From contig CAVGRN010000017.1 of NCBI GenBank assembly GCA_963631545.1, forward strand, positions 1-45,759: a stretch of DNA of 45,759 nucleotides. The letters run 5' to 3'. The notes beneath the pieces are model-generated. The model was not told the origin of the DNA. It did no database searches and was given only the letters and a program-made list of their open reading frames with translations. The DNA comes from UBA1181 sp963631545. GTDB taxonomy: Bacteria > Bacteroidota > Bacteroidia > Bacteroidales > Paludibacteraceae. Positions 34,699 to 43,377 of the stretch are shown piece by piece (the stretch's first letter is position 1; each line of letters begins with the position of its first letter). The translations under genes and the position numbers were made by a program.

Positions 34699-35478
34699 TT
34701 ACCTCTTATTTGCTAAAATCTGATCAACATACTCAAACGACGAAAGCACCTCGGCACCTCCTCTTCTGACGACTAAGGTATGCTCAAAATGGGCGGCATA
34801 CTTGCCATCTGCTGTTACTACCGTCCAGCCATCCGGCTTCATGTAAATCTTACGACTTCCCATACAAACCATCGGCTCAATAGCAATCGACATTCCATCT
34901 TTCAGCATAATGCCAAACTTGTCCCGACCATAGTTCGGAACCATCGGCTCCTCATGCATATCTCGACCGATGCCATGACCGACAAACTCTCGAACCACTG
35001 AAAAACCTTTCTCCTCGCAATGTCTTTGAATCGCACGGCCGACATTTCCTAAACGGACACCAGCCCGAACCACCTCTATTCCCTTGTAAAGGGCTTCCTT
35101 TGTAGTTCTCAAAAGAGAATCAATTTCCTTCGAAACCTCACCTACCGCAAAAGTAAAGCAGGAGTCTCCGTGAAAACCATCTTTCAATGCTCCGCAGTCT
35201 ACCGATACCACATCGCCATCCCGAAGGATGCGATTAGAAGGGATGCCATGAACAACCTCTTCGTTGACAGAAGTACAAATCGAATTGGGGAATCCCGCAT
35301 ATCCTAAGAAACTGGGAACCGCCCCATTCGATCGTATAAAATCCTCCGCTACTTTATCCAACTGCAGAGTGGTAACCCCAGGTTTCAAATAACGACCCAC
35401 TTCGGCCAATGTCTTTGCAACCAACTGGTTACTCGCCCTTAACAGCTCAATCTCTTCGTCCGTCTTTAAGTATATCAT
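34699..35478 (-). CDS. map: Methionine aminopeptidase, type I
   Basis: A 259-aa type I enzyme that removes the initiator methionine from nascent proteins. The two-metal ligands are visible in VSVDCG (Asp), FHGDSCF (Asp), GHGIGRDMHEEP (His), AIEPM (Glu) and a C-terminal AHFEHTLVV (Glu). No N-terminal zinc-finger extension is present. It lies between secY and infA, as in many bacteria outside enterics. Confidence 0.96.
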   Translation of the reverse strand: MIYLKTDEEIELLRASNQLVAKTLAEVGRYLKPGVTTLQLDKVAEDFIRSNGAVPSFLGYAGFPNSICTSVNEEVVHGIPSNRILRDGDVVSVDCGALKDGFHGDSCFTFAVGEVSKEIDSLLRTTKEALYKGIEVVRAGVRLGNVGRAIQRHCEEKGFSVVREFVGHGIGRDMHEEPMVPNYGRDKFGIMLKDGMSIAIEPMVCMGSRKIYMKPDGWTVVTADGKYAAHFEHTLVVRRGGAEVLSSFEYVDQILANKR

Positions 35479-35485
35479 CTTCGAC

Positions 35486-36835
35486 TTAATAAGCCGACAG
35501 ACCTGAACGACCTTTAATTCGACCAGACTCCATCAATCCATCATAGTGATGCATCAGAAGATGACTTTCAACTTGCTGCAACGTATCCAACACAACTCCC
35601 ACAATAATCAACAAAGAAGTACCTCCGAAGAAGTGAGAGAACTGCATTGAAACTCCACCCAAACTGATGATAGCAGGTAAAATCGCGATGAGAGCCAAGA
35701 ATAAAGAACCTGGCAAAGTGATACGAGACATTATCGTATCAAGATACTCTGAGGTTGGCGTGCCTGGCTTTACACCTGGAATGAAACCATTATTGCGCTT
35801 CATTTCCTCTGCCATCTTATTCGGGTTAATCGTGATTGCTGTGTACAAATAAGTAAACAGAACAATCAACAATGCGAACACAAAATTGTACCAAAAGCCA
35901 TCTGTGTTACGCAAAACATTGAAGATCGCTCCGCCGTCTGACCCGTCCGACATAAACCAAGGGGCAACAGATAACGGAATGAACATAATCGCCTGCGCAA
36001 AAATGATTGGCATGACACCGGCAGCATTCACCTTAAGCGGAATATAGTTTCTTGCACCTCCGTATTGCTTGCCGTTTTCCATACGCTTCGCATACTGTAC
36101 AGGCACCTTACGAATACCTTGAACCAGCAAAACAGCAGCGGCTGCAACAACAAATAGCAAAACCAACTCAATCAAGAATTTAATCAAACCACCGCCGCCT
36201 TCGTTAGACAGGCAAGAAGCGAACTCCTGCGTAATCGCACTCGGGAAACGAGCAATGATACCAACCAAAATGATGAAAGAGATACCATTACCAACACCTT
36301 TATCTGTAATACGCTCGCCTAACCACATAACAAACATACTACCCGCACACAAAATGATAGTAGAAGAAATTCTAAACCACCATCCAGCAGGAAGTGCTGC
36401 ACCTGCGGCATTCATCTGCATTGAGAGGTTAACCAAATAGGAAGGACCTTGCAACAACAAAATCAAGACAGTCAAATATCTTGTATATTGCTGAATCTTC
36501 TTCCGACCACTCTCGCCCTCACTCTGCTTCTTTTGGAAAGAAGGCACTGCGATTGTCAACAACTGGATAACGATGGAAGCCGAGATATACGGCATAATTC
36601 CCAAAGCGAAGACTGATGCATTGGAAAAGGCACCTCCCGAAAACATATCCAAGAGGGCCATTAATCCAGAACTTGTCTGTTCGCTCAATTTCGTCAATGC
36701 GTTGGGGTCAATCCCAGGCAGGACAACAAATGAACCAAAGCGATAGATGAAAACAAATAAAACTGTTATCAGAATCCGGTTCCAAAGATCCTTGATTCTG
36801 TAAATATTTTTAATTGTTTCAATCAGCTTTTTCAT
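35486..36835 (-). CDS. secY: Preprotein translocase subunit SecY
   Basis: A 449-aa integral membrane protein with about ten transmembrane segments, the channel of the Sec translocon. Recognisable parts are RILITVLFVFIYRFGSFVVL (first helix), a plug region rich in Gly/Ser/Ala around SGGAFSNASVFALGI, and the C-terminal LLMHHYDGLMESGRIKGR. Its ATG overlaps the rplO stop by four bases (ATGA). Confidence 0.97.
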   Translation of the reverse strand: MKKLIETIKNIYRIKDLWNRILITVLFVFIYRFGSFVVLPGIDPNALTKLSEQTSSGLMALLDMFSGGAFSNASVFALGIMPYISASIVIQLLTIAVPSFQKKQSEGESGRKKIQQYTRYLTVLILLLQGPSYLVNLSMQMNAAGAALPAGWWFRISSTIILCAGSMFVMWLGERITDKGVGNGISFIILVGIIARFPSAITQEFASCLSNEGGGGLIKFLIELVLLFVVAAAAVLLVQGIRKVPVQYAKRMENGKQYGGARNYIPLKVNAAGVMPIIFAQAIMFIPLSVAPWFMSDGSDGGAIFNVLRNTDGFWYNFVFALLIVLFTYLYTAITINPNKMAEEMKRNNGFIPGVKPGTPTSEYLDTIMSRITLPGSLFLALIAILPAIISLGGVSMQFSHFFGGTSLLIIVGVVLDTLQQVESHLLMHHYDGLMESGRIKGRSGLSAY

Positions 36836-37290
36836 TTCTCAACGATTACGACGGTTCCGCCTTGAGCCTCAATCGCTGCCTGAGCAGACTTCGAGAACTT
36901 ATTAGCAGTAACAGTCAATTTAGAAGTTAATTCGCCTTTCTTTGAATCACCCAAAATCTTGATCAAATCGTTCTTGCCTACAAGTCCTTGTGCATAAAGA
37001 ACATCCTTGTCGATGACATTGATGCCCTTTGCTGCCAAAGCCTGCAAATCAGAGATATTGACAGCCTTGTACTCTACACGATTGATATTCTTGAAACCAT
37101 ACTTTGGCAAACGACGTTGCAAAGGCATTTGTCCGCCCTCGAATCCAATCTTACGAGAGTAGCCAGAACGAGACTTCGCACCTTTATGACCACGCGTAGA
37201 AGTTCCGCCAAGACCAGAACCCGGACCACGTCCAATTCTCTTACGGTCTTTTGTAGAACCTGCTGCTGGTTTTAAATTAGTTAAATCCAT
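36832..37290 (-). CDS. rplO: 50S ribosomal protein uL15
   Basis: A 152-aa L15 with the Gly/Arg-rich N-terminal arm (KRIGRGPGSGLGGTSTRGHK and GFEGGQMPLQRRLPKYGF) that reaches into 23S rRNA, and a globular C-terminal half ending GGTVVIVEK. Standard length. It overlaps secY by four bases. Confidence 0.97.
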   Translation of the reverse strand: MDLTNLKPAAGSTKDRKRIGRGPGSGLGGTSTRGHKGAKSRSGYSRKIGFEGGQMPLQRRLPKYGFKNINRVEYKAVNISDLQALAAKGINVIDKDVLYAQGLVGKNDLIKILGDSKKGELTSKLTVTANKFSKSAQAAIEAQGGTVVIVEK

Positions 37291-37318
37291 TTCTAATCGA
37301 TTTTACACGTTTGAATAA

Positions 37319-37495
37319 TTACTTTTCAATCACTACAAGATGCTTAACAGCCTCGACCATTCCCCTGATAGAAGGATTGTCCTCGTGTTCAACAACTGAA
37401 TTGATCTTTCTCAAACCCAAAGCTGCCAAAGTGGCTTTCTGACTCTTAGGGCATCCGATTTTGCTTCTTACCTGCTTAATTCTGATAGTTGCCAT
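37319..37495 (-). CDS. rpmD: 50S ribosomal protein uL30
   Basis: A 58-aa gene read from the gap between rpsE and rplO. It begins MATIRIKQVRSKIGCPKSQK and contains LGLRKINSVVEHEDNPSIRG, both characteristic of L30. Size is standard. It starts 11 bp after the rpsE stop. Confidence 0.96.
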   Translation of the reverse strand: MATIRIKQVRSKIGCPKSQKATLAALGLRKINSVVEHEDNPSIRGMVEAVKHLVVIEK

Positions 37496-37506
37496 AACTT
37501 ACTAGT

Positions 37507-38025
37507 TTAACCTTTAAACACTTTTTCCAAAGATACACCACGGTTCTGTGCAACTGTATAAGCATCACGCAACTCCGTAAGCGCCAAAATAGTGGCTTTT
37601 ACCAAGTTGTGAGGATTAGAAGAACCCTTAGATTTAGCCAACACATCAGATACTCCGACGCTTTCAAGCACGGCACGCATTGCACCACCAGCCTTAACTC
37701 CCGTACCCTGAGATGCAGGTTTCAACAAAACCCTGGCTCCACCGAACTTAGCCTCCTGCTCGTGAGGAATGGTACCCTTCAAAACAGGCACCTTCACCAA
37801 ATTCTTCTTTGCAGCTTCAACACCCTTGGCAATTGCGGCAGTAACCTCTCCGGCCTTACCAAGACCGTAACCGACAACTCCCTCTCCATTACCAACAACG
37901 ACAATTGCCGCAAAACTGAACGTGCGACCTCCTTTGGTGACTTTCGTTACACGATTAATGGCAACTAATCTATCCTTCAGTTCCAAATCGTTAGTCGATT
38001 TTACTTTATTATTATTCTCTGCCAT
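37507..38025 (-). CDS. rpsE: 30S ribosomal protein uS5
   Basis: A 172-aa S5 with the double-stranded RNA-binding-like N-terminal domain (LVAINRVTKVTKGGRTFSFA, GLGKAGEVTAAIAKG) and the C-terminal fold (VKAGGAMRAVLESVGVSDV). It supports decoding accuracy and mRNA helicase activity. The ATG at 38025 (MAENNNK) fits homologs; another ATG at 38031 overlaps the rplR stop (TAATG). Confidence 0.96.
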   Translation of the reverse strand: MAENNNKVKSTNDLELKDRLVAINRVTKVTKGGRTFSFAAIVVVGNGEGVVGYGLGKAGEVTAAIAKGVEAAKKNLVKVPVLKGTIPHEQEAKFGGARVLLKPASQGTGVKAGGAMRAVLESVGVSDVLAKSKGSSNPHNLVKATILALTELRDAYTVAQNRGVSLEKVFKG

Positions 38026-38030
38026 AACCA

Positions 38031-38384
38031 TTAAAATTTAAGTCCACCCTTACGAGCAGCATCAGCCAATTCCTTAACTCTACCATGGTAAAGGTAACCA
38101 TTACGATCGAAAACAACCTCGGAGATTCCAGCCTCAGATGCCTTCTTTGCAATGATTTCGCCAACCTTTGCAGCCTGCTCCTTTTTGGTAACCTTCTCTG
38201 TCAAACCAACCGAAGAAGCAGCGGCCAAAGTAACACATCCGTTCTTAGTGTCGTCATTTACCAACTGAACGTAGATTTGCTTGTTACTTCTAAATACAGT
38301 CATACGAGGACGTGCGGCAGTTCCTGAGATCTTCGCACGAATGCCTCTCTTGATTTTTAATCTTCTCTCTATCTTTGAAGTCAT
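38031..38384 (-). CDS. rplR: 50S ribosomal protein uL18
   Basis: A 117-aa L18, the 5S rRNA-binding protein, with KRGIRAKISGTAARPRMTVF and a C-terminal YLYHGRVKELADAARKGGL. An AAAGGAG lies about ten bases before the ATG, one of the few good Shine-Dalgarno sites in this window. Confidence 0.96.
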   Translation of the reverse strand: MTSKIERRLKIKRGIRAKISGTAARPRMTVFRSNKQIYVQLVNDDTKNGCVTLAAASSVGLTEKVTKKEQAAKVGEIIAKKASEAGISEVVFDRNGYLYHGRVKELADAARKGGLKF

Positions 38385-38408
38385 AATATAAACTCTCCTT
38401 TAAATGAA

Positions 38409-38963
38409 TTATTTAGCACCTGCCGACTTACCAGCCTTACGACGAATCTGCTCGCCAACGAACTTGATACCCTTGCCCTTATATGGCTCTGGCTTACGGA
38501 ACGAACGAATCTTCGCACAAACCTGACCAAGCAACTGCTTATCACAACTTTCAAGGATCACCAAAGGATTTTGGTTTCTCTCACTCTTCGTTTCGATCTT
38601 AATCTCCTTTGGCAACTGCAAGAAGATATTATGGGTATATCCCAAAGCAAACTCAATAACCTGACCTTGATTAGAAACGCGGTAACCGACACCGACAAGC
38701 TCCATCTCCTTCTTGTAGCCCTCTGAAACTCCGATAACCATATTGTTCACCAACGAACGGTACAAACCATGCATTGAACGAACCTCTGGCTCATCAGAAG
38801 GACGAGAAAAAGAAACTGAACCATCCTTTACTTCAACTGAAATCTTTGGATCAATTTTCTGGGTCAACTCTCCCTTAGGTCCCTTTACAGTTACGGTATC
38901 ATCCTTGAAAGAAACAGAAACTCCTGCAGGAATACTAATCGGCAATTTTCCTATTCTTGACAT
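38409..38963 (-). CDS. rplF: 50S ribosomal protein uL6
   Basis: A 184-aa L6 of two repeated domains. It begins MSRIGKLPISIPAGV, has TVKGPKGELTQ in the first domain and ends with KPEPYKGKGIKFVGE followed by a basic tail. It binds near the sarcin-ricin loop. A perfect GAGGAGG stands eight bases before the ATG, which is unusual in Bacteroidetes. Confidence 0.97.
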   Translation of the reverse strand: MSRIGKLPISIPAGVSVSFKDDTVTVKGPKGELTQKIDPKISVEVKDGSVSFSRPSDEPEVRSMHGLYRSLVNNMVIGVSEGYKKEMELVGVGYRVSNQGQVIEFALGYTHNIFLQLPKEIKIETKSERNQNPLVILESCDKQLLGQVCAKIRSFRKPEPYKGKGIKFVGEQIRRKAGKSAGAK

Positions 38964-38980
38964 TTACAATTCCTCCTCAA

Positions 38981-39379
38981 TTAATAGATGAAACACAAAA
39001 CCTCACCACCGATCTTCAACTCGCGCGCTTCCTTGTCAGTCATCACGCCCTTTGAAGTGGAAACAATAGCGATACCCAAGCCATTCAAAACCTTAGGCAT
39101 CTCCTTGTAACCAACATACTTACGAAGACCTGGAGTAGAAACTCTCTTCAATCCCTTGATAGCATTGACCTTGTTTACTGGGTCATACTTCAAAGCAATC
39201 TTGATGGTACCCTTAGGGGTTCCCTCATTTTCGAACTTGTAGTTCAAGATATAGCCCTTGTCGAGCAATATCTTTGTGATTTCCTTCTTTAGATTAGATG
39301 CGGGAATTTCAAGCACTCTGTGCTTTGCCATAATCGCATTTCTAACTCTCGTCAGATAATCTGCTATTGGATCTGTCAT
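38981..39379 (-). CDS. rpsH: 30S ribosomal protein uS8
   Basis: A 132-aa S8 with MTDPIADYLTRVRNAIMAKH at the start and STSKGVMTDKEARELKIGGE near the end. In E. coli S8 represses the spc operon at rplE; whether that holds here cannot be seen. It starts 61 bp after rpsN. Confidence 0.97.
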   Translation of the reverse strand: MTDPIADYLTRVRNAIMAKHRVLEIPASNLKKEITKILLDKGYILNYKFENEGTPKGTIKIALKYDPVNKVNAIKGLKRVSTPGLRKYVGYKEMPKVLNGLGIAIVSTSKGVMTDKEARELKIGGEVLCFIY

Positions 39380-39440
39380 AATAAAATAATTAAATTGATC
39401 AGGACACTCCTGACAATATTTAACACTAAAAAACTAAATC

Positions 39441-39710
39441 TTACCAACTTGCCTTCTTAACGCCAGGAATCAAACCAGCGGATGCCATCTCACGGAACTG
39501 AATACGTGAAATGCCGAACTGGCGCATATATCCCTTAGGTCGGCCCGTCAACTTGCAGCGATTGTGCTTACGAACAGGGGAAGCGTTACGAGGGATGGAT
39601 TGTAATCCCTCGTAATCACCTTCAGCCTTCATCTTGGCTCTCTTCTCTGCATATTTGGCGCAAAGTCTCGCTCTCTTCACTTCGCGAGCTTTCATTGATT
39701 CTTTTGCCAT
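39441..39710 (-). CDS. rpsN: 30S ribosomal protein uS14 (zinc-free form)
   Basis: An 89-aa S14. RNASPVRKHNRCKLTGRPKG and GISRIQFREMASAGLIPGVK are diagnostic. The length and the absence of paired CxxC motifs show the long zinc-independent form. It lies four bases after rplE. Confidence 0.96.
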   Translation of the reverse strand: MAKESMKAREVKRARLCAKYAEKRAKMKAEGDYEGLQSIPRNASPVRKHNRCKLTGRPKGYMRQFGISRIQFREMASAGLIPGVKKASW

Positions 39711-39714
39711 TTCC

Positions 39715-40266
39715 TTATCGTTTAATGTTCTTGAAAGGTAAACCGAACTCCTTCAAAAGGGCATATCCCTCTTCATCCGTCTTAGCGGAGGTTACAAAGG
39801 TAATATTCATTCCCATTAATTTCTGTATAGAGTCGATATTTATTTCTGGGAAAATGATCTGCTCTTCGATACCCAAGGTGTAATTACCCCTTCCGTCAAG
39901 CTTAGACTCAATACCCTTGAAATCTCTCACACGAGGCAAAGAGATACGAATCAATCTCTCCAAAAACTCATACATCTTCTCACGACGCAAAGTTACACGG
40001 ACACCAATCGGCATTCCCTTACGCAATTTGAAGTTTGAGATATCCTTCTTAGAGGTCGTCATGATAGCCTTCTGACCAGTGATAGCTGTCATCTCGTTGA
40101 TTGCCACCTCGATGATTTTCTTATCACCCGTAGCCTGTCCAAGACCCTGGTTAATCACGATTTTCTCCAAAACCGGAACCTGCATCACAGACTTATAGTT
40201 GAATTCCTTCATCAAGGAAGGAACAATACGCTCAGCGTATTCTTTCTTTAAACTTGCTGTATTCAT
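39715..40266 (-). CDS. rplE: 50S ribosomal protein uL5
   Basis: A 183-aa L5 that binds 5S rRNA and contacts uS13 across the subunit interface. Motifs are VLEKIVINQGLGQA, KLRKGMPIGVRVTLR and GRGNYTLGIEEQIIFPEI. The ATG at 40266 (MNTASLKK) is preferred over a TTG three codons upstream, which would overlap rplX. Confidence 0.96.
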   Translation of the reverse strand: MNTASLKKEYAERIVPSLMKEFNYKSVMQVPVLEKIVINQGLGQATGDKKIIEVAINEMTAITGQKAIMTTSKKDISNFKLRKGMPIGVRVTLRREKMYEFLERLIRISLPRVRDFKGIESKLDGRGNYTLGIEEQIIFPEINIDSIQKLMGMNITFVTSAKTDEEGYALLKEFGLPFKNIKR

Positions 40267-40267
40267 A

Positions 40268-40588
40268 TCAATCAATTACCTCCCCTGATTTTTTGGAATA
40301 ACGAACAGTTTTACCATCCTCGTTCTTGCGACGGCCGATACGGGTTGGCTTTCCGCTCTTCGGATCAATCAAGTTCAAGTTGGAAATATGGATAGGAGCC
40401 TCTTGCATAACAATGCCACCCTGAGGGTTCTTAGCACTTGGCTTAGTACTCTTGGAAACCATGTTGATTCCCTCAACAATGGCTTTCTGCTCTTTTACGA
40501 ACACCTTCAGCACATTTCCAGTGCTTCCTTTTTGTTTCCCGGTGTTAACGTAAACCTTATCCCCTTTTTTAATATGTAACTTACTCAT
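40268..40588 (-). CDS. rplX: 50S ribosomal protein uL24
   Basis: A 106-aa L24 with the KOW motif near the N-terminus (KLHIKKGDKVYVNTGKQKGS) and HISNLNLIDPKSGKPTRIGR. It starts large-subunit assembly. Its stop lies one base before the rplE start. Confidence 0.96.
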   Translation of the reverse strand: MSKLHIKKGDKVYVNTGKQKGSTGNVLKVFVKEQKAIVEGINMVSKSTKPSAKNPQGGIVMQEAPIHISNLNLIDPKSGKPTRIGRRKNEDGKTVRYSKKSGEVID

Positions 40589-40606
40589 TTCTCGTAAAAT
40601 TAGGAA

Positions 40607-40972
40607 TTAAAGCACTTCTGGTGCCAATGAAACAATCTTCATATTAGTGGCACGAAGTTCCCTTGCCACCGGACCAAAGATACGGCTCGCCCTCATCTCG
40701 CCCGCAGCGTTCAACAACACGCAAGCGTTATCGTCGAAACGGATGTACGATCCATCCTGGCGTCTGATTTCCTTGCTTGTACGGACAACAACCGCCTTGG
40801 AAACCGTACCCTTTTTCATATCGCTTGAAGGGATGACATTCTTCACCGTTACAACGATGATGTCACCTACAGTGGCATAACGCTTACCCGTTCCACCAAG
40901 GACACGAATACACAAAGCCTCTCTTGCTCCACTGTTGTCAGCTACGACTAATCTTGACTCTTGTTGTATCAT
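40607..40972 (-). CDS. rplN: 50S ribosomal protein uL14
   Basis: A 121-aa L14 with MIQQESRLVVADNSGAREAL at the start and SRIFGPVARELR near the end. Standard length. It sits at the subunit interface. One base separates it from rpsQ. Confidence 0.97.
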   Translation of the reverse strand: MIQQESRLVVADNSGAREALCIRVLGGTGKRYATVGDIIVVTVKNVIPSSDMKKGTVSKAVVVRTSKEIRRQDGSYIRFDDNACVLLNAAGEMRASRIFGPVARELRATNMKIVSLAPEVL

Positions 40973-40973
40973 A

Positions 40974-41225
40974 CTACTTAGCTCTTTCTATGATTTCTAC
41001 CAATCTCCATCTCTTAGTCTTACTCAACGGGCGAGTTTCCATAATCCTTACGACATCTCCGATGTTGCACTCGTTCTTCTCGTCGTGAGCGTGATATTTC
41101 TTCGTCTTGTTGACGAATTTTTGGTAAATAGGATGCTTCTCCTTCCACTTAACTGCAACCGTGATGGTCTTGTCAGTCTTATTGCTGGTTACGACACCCT
41201 GTCTCTCTTTTCTTAAATTTCTCAT
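40974..41225 (-). CDS. rpsQ: 30S ribosomal protein uS17
   Basis: An 83-aa S17 with the OB-fold motifs RKERQGVVTSNKTDKTITV and GDVVRIMETRPLSKTKRW. The ATG at 41225 (MRNLRKERQ) is preferred to an in-frame TTG at 41240 directly after rpmC. Confidence 0.96.
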   Translation of the reverse strand: MRNLRKERQGVVTSNKTDKTITVAVKWKEKHPIYQKFVNKTKKYHAHDEKNECNIGDVVRIMETRPLSKTKRWRLVEIIERAK

Positions 41226-41240
41226 TTTGATCAGATTCAA

Positions 41241-41435
41241 TTAGTTGTTATTTTCTCTCTGACTCAATATCGTGTTCAAACGAGCAATATTCTTACGAAC
41301 AGCCTTGATTTGAGAAGGGTTCTCCAATGGAGATACAGCATGCGTCAACTTCAAGCGCACCAATGTTTCCTTCTCTGCTGCAAGCTTGTCTTGCAACTCT
41401 TGAGTGGTCAACTCTCTAATTTCTGCTACTTTCAT
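41241..41435 (-). CDS. rpmC: 50S ribosomal protein uL29
   Basis: A 64-aa two-helix L29 (MKVAEIRELTTQELQDKLAA, then an arginine-rich second helix with VRKNIARLNTILSQRE). It is next to the tunnel exit beside uL23. It starts 6 bp after rplP. Confidence 0.95.
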   Translation of the reverse strand: MKVAEIRELTTQELQDKLAAEKETLVRLKLTHAVSPLENPSQIKAVRKNIARLNTILSQRENNN

Positions 41436-41441
41436 AATCTA

Positions 41442-41876
41442 TTACAAGTTTTGGTTTTGAACATCAAAATCTCGTCTAACGACAAACTTTGTGGCAACAG
41501 GCAACTTCTGTGCAGCCAAACGCAACGCCTCTTTGGCAACATCAAAAGAAACACCCTCTACCTCAATCACAATTCTTCCTGGAGTAACAGGGGCAACGAA
41601 CCCTTCAGGATTACCTTTTCCCTTACCCATACGCACCTCGGCTGGCTTCTTAGTGATTGGTTTGTCTGGAAATATTCTAATCCAAATCTGTCCTTGTCTC
41701 TGCATATAACGAGTAACGGCGACACGTGCAGCCTCAATCTGGCGACCAGTAATCCACTTCGACTCCAAAACCTTAATACCGAAAGACCCGAACGCCAATT
41801 GGTTACCGCGTTGTGCGATACCCTTCATACGGCCTTTCTGCTGTCTTCTGAACTTTGTTTTCTTAGGTTGTAACAT
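41442..41876 (-). CDS. rplP: 50S ribosomal protein uL16
   Basis: A 144-aa L16 of the central protuberance base. MLQPKKTKFRRQQKGRMKGI, FGIKVLESKWITGRQIEAAR and RMGKGKGNPEGFVAPVTPGR are characteristic. Standard length. Confidence 0.97.
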   Translation of the reverse strand: MLQPKKTKFRRQQKGRMKGIAQRGNQLAFGSFGIKVLESKWITGRQIEAARVAVTRYMQRQGQIWIRIFPDKPITKKPAEVRMGKGKGNPEGFVAPVTPGRIVIEVEGVSFDVAKEALRLAAQKLPVATKFVVRRDFDVQNQNL

Positions 41877-41907
41877 CTTTCCTTAAATCAAATCAGTTTA
41901 ACAGAAC

Positions 41908-42639
41908 TCATTTCTTTTTTCTCTTGAAGCCTTGTGGTTTACCACCCGCAACAGGAGCATTTCCGCCTCTGTTAGCCTCTTTGGAGACTGTGAAATTAGG
42001 AGCCAAGTCCTTCTTTCCATATACTTCTCCACGGCAAATCCAAACCTTAATGCCTATCAAGCCGACCTTCGTCAGAGCCTCTGCCTGTGCATAATCAATG
42101 TCTGCGCGGAATGTGTGGAGAGGAGTTCTTCCCTCCTTGTACATCTCAGAACGAGCCATCTCAGCTCCATTCAAACGACCAGACACTTGAATCTTGATAC
42201 CCTCAGCTCCCATACGCATAGTAGAAGCGATGGCCATCTTCGTAGCACGGCGATATGCGATCTTTCCCTCAACCTGACGTGCGATGTTGCTTGCAACGAT
42301 CATCGCATCCAAATCAGGCTTTTTGATTTCGAAGATATTGATTTGAACCTCCTTGTCGGTAACGCCCTTCAACTCTTCTTTCAATTTCTCAACCTCTTGG
42401 CCACCCTTACCGATAATCACACCTGGTCTTGATGTGCAAACCGTGATAGTAACCAACTTAAGCGTCCGCTCAATGACTATCTTTGAAACGCTAGCCTTTG
42501 CAAGACGGGCATTCAGGTACTTCCTTATCTTGGCATCCTCCAAGATAGTATCACCATATTTCTTTCCTCCAAACCAGTTAGAATCCCAACCTTTGATGAT
42601 TCCCAAACGGTTACTAATTGGATTTACTTTCTGTCCCAT
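41908..42639 (-). CDS. rpsC: 30S ribosomal protein uS3
   Basis: A 243-aa S3 with the KH domain GXXG loop (PGVIIGKGGQEVEKL, about residues 73-87) and the C-terminal domain (MAIASTMRMGAEGIKIQVSG, RTPLHTFRADIDY). With uS4 and uS5 it lines the mRNA entry. A short basic tail extends the C-terminus. Confidence 0.97.
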   Translation of the reverse strand: MGQKVNPISNRLGIIKGWDSNWFGGKKYGDTILEDAKIRKYLNARLAKASVSKIVIERTLKLVTITVCTSRPGVIIGKGGQEVEKLKEELKGVTDKEVQINIFEIKKPDLDAMIVASNIARQVEGKIAYRRATKMAIASTMRMGAEGIKIQVSGRLNGAEMARSEMYKEGRTPLHTFRADIDYAQAEALTKVGLIGIKVWICRGEVYGKKDLAPNFTVSKEANRGGNAPVAGGKPQGFKRKKK

Positions 42640-42646
42640 CTAACAA

Positions 42647-43057
42647 TTAATTTTGGTTAGCATTTGTATTTATAGAATCAACGAAAATAGTCACGTGGTT
42701 AGAACGCTTACGAATCCTGTAACCTCTTCCCTGAGGAGCAGGACGAAGACGTTTCAAAGTCTTTGACTCATCTACAAAAATCCTACTAACATACAGTTCG
42801 CCGCTGTCCGCCTTTCTTTCGTTTTTCTGCTCCCAGTTAGCGATTGCAGAACGAAGGAGTTTCTCCAATCTGATAGAAGCTTCCTTCTTCGAGAATCTAA
42901 GTACAGCCAAAGCCCTATACGCCTCCATTCCACGGATAAGGTCTGCCACAAGGCGCATCTTACGCGGAGATGTTGGGACATCATTCAATTTAGCAAAATA
43001 AAGGGACTTGTTAGCCGCCTTGATTTCTTCTGCCTTATTTCTTTTTCTTACACCCAT
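42647..43057 (-). CDS. rplV: 50S ribosomal protein uL22
   Basis: A 136-aa L22. The start region (LNDVPTSPRKMRLVADLIRG) and the long hairpin loop RLRPAPQGRGYRIRKRSNH that lines the exit tunnel are plain. It lies between rpsS and rpsC. Confidence 0.97.
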   Translation of the reverse strand: MGVRKRNKAEEIKAANKSLYFAKLNDVPTSPRKMRLVADLIRGMEAYRALAVLRFSKKEASIRLEKLLRSAIANWEQKNERKADSGELYVSRIFVDESKTLKRLRPAPQGRGYRIRKRSNHVTIFVDSINTNANQN

Positions 43058-43090
43058 TTTTGAATACTTTTTTTAGTTCATCTTCACGGT

Positions 43091-43360
43091 TTACTTCTTC
43101 TTGTTTCCACCGTGTCCTCTAAACGTACGAGTCAGCGAAAATTCGCCCAATTTGTGACCTACCATATTCTCGGTAACGTAGACAGGAATAAACTTATTTC
43201 CGTTATGAACTGCGATGGTATGACCCACAAAGTCCGGAGAAATCATGGAAGCGCGAGACCAAGTCTTGATGACGGATTTCTTTCCACTCTCATTCATTGC
43301 CAAGACCTTCTTCTCCAGCTTCACACTAATAAATGGACCTTTCTTTAATGAACGACTCAT
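43091..43360 (-). CDS. rpsS: 30S ribosomal protein uS19
   Basis: An 89-aa S19 of the 30S head, with MSRSLKKGPFISVKLEKKV, TWSRASMISPDFVGHTIAVH and the final LGEFSLTRTFRGHG. Standard length. Confidence 0.97.
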   Translation of the reverse strand: MSRSLKKGPFISVKLEKKVLAMNESGKKSVIKTWSRASMISPDFVGHTIAVHNGNKFIPVYVTENMVGHKLGEFSLTRTFRGHGGNKKK

Positions 43361-43377
43361 AAAAACTACCTTTTAAA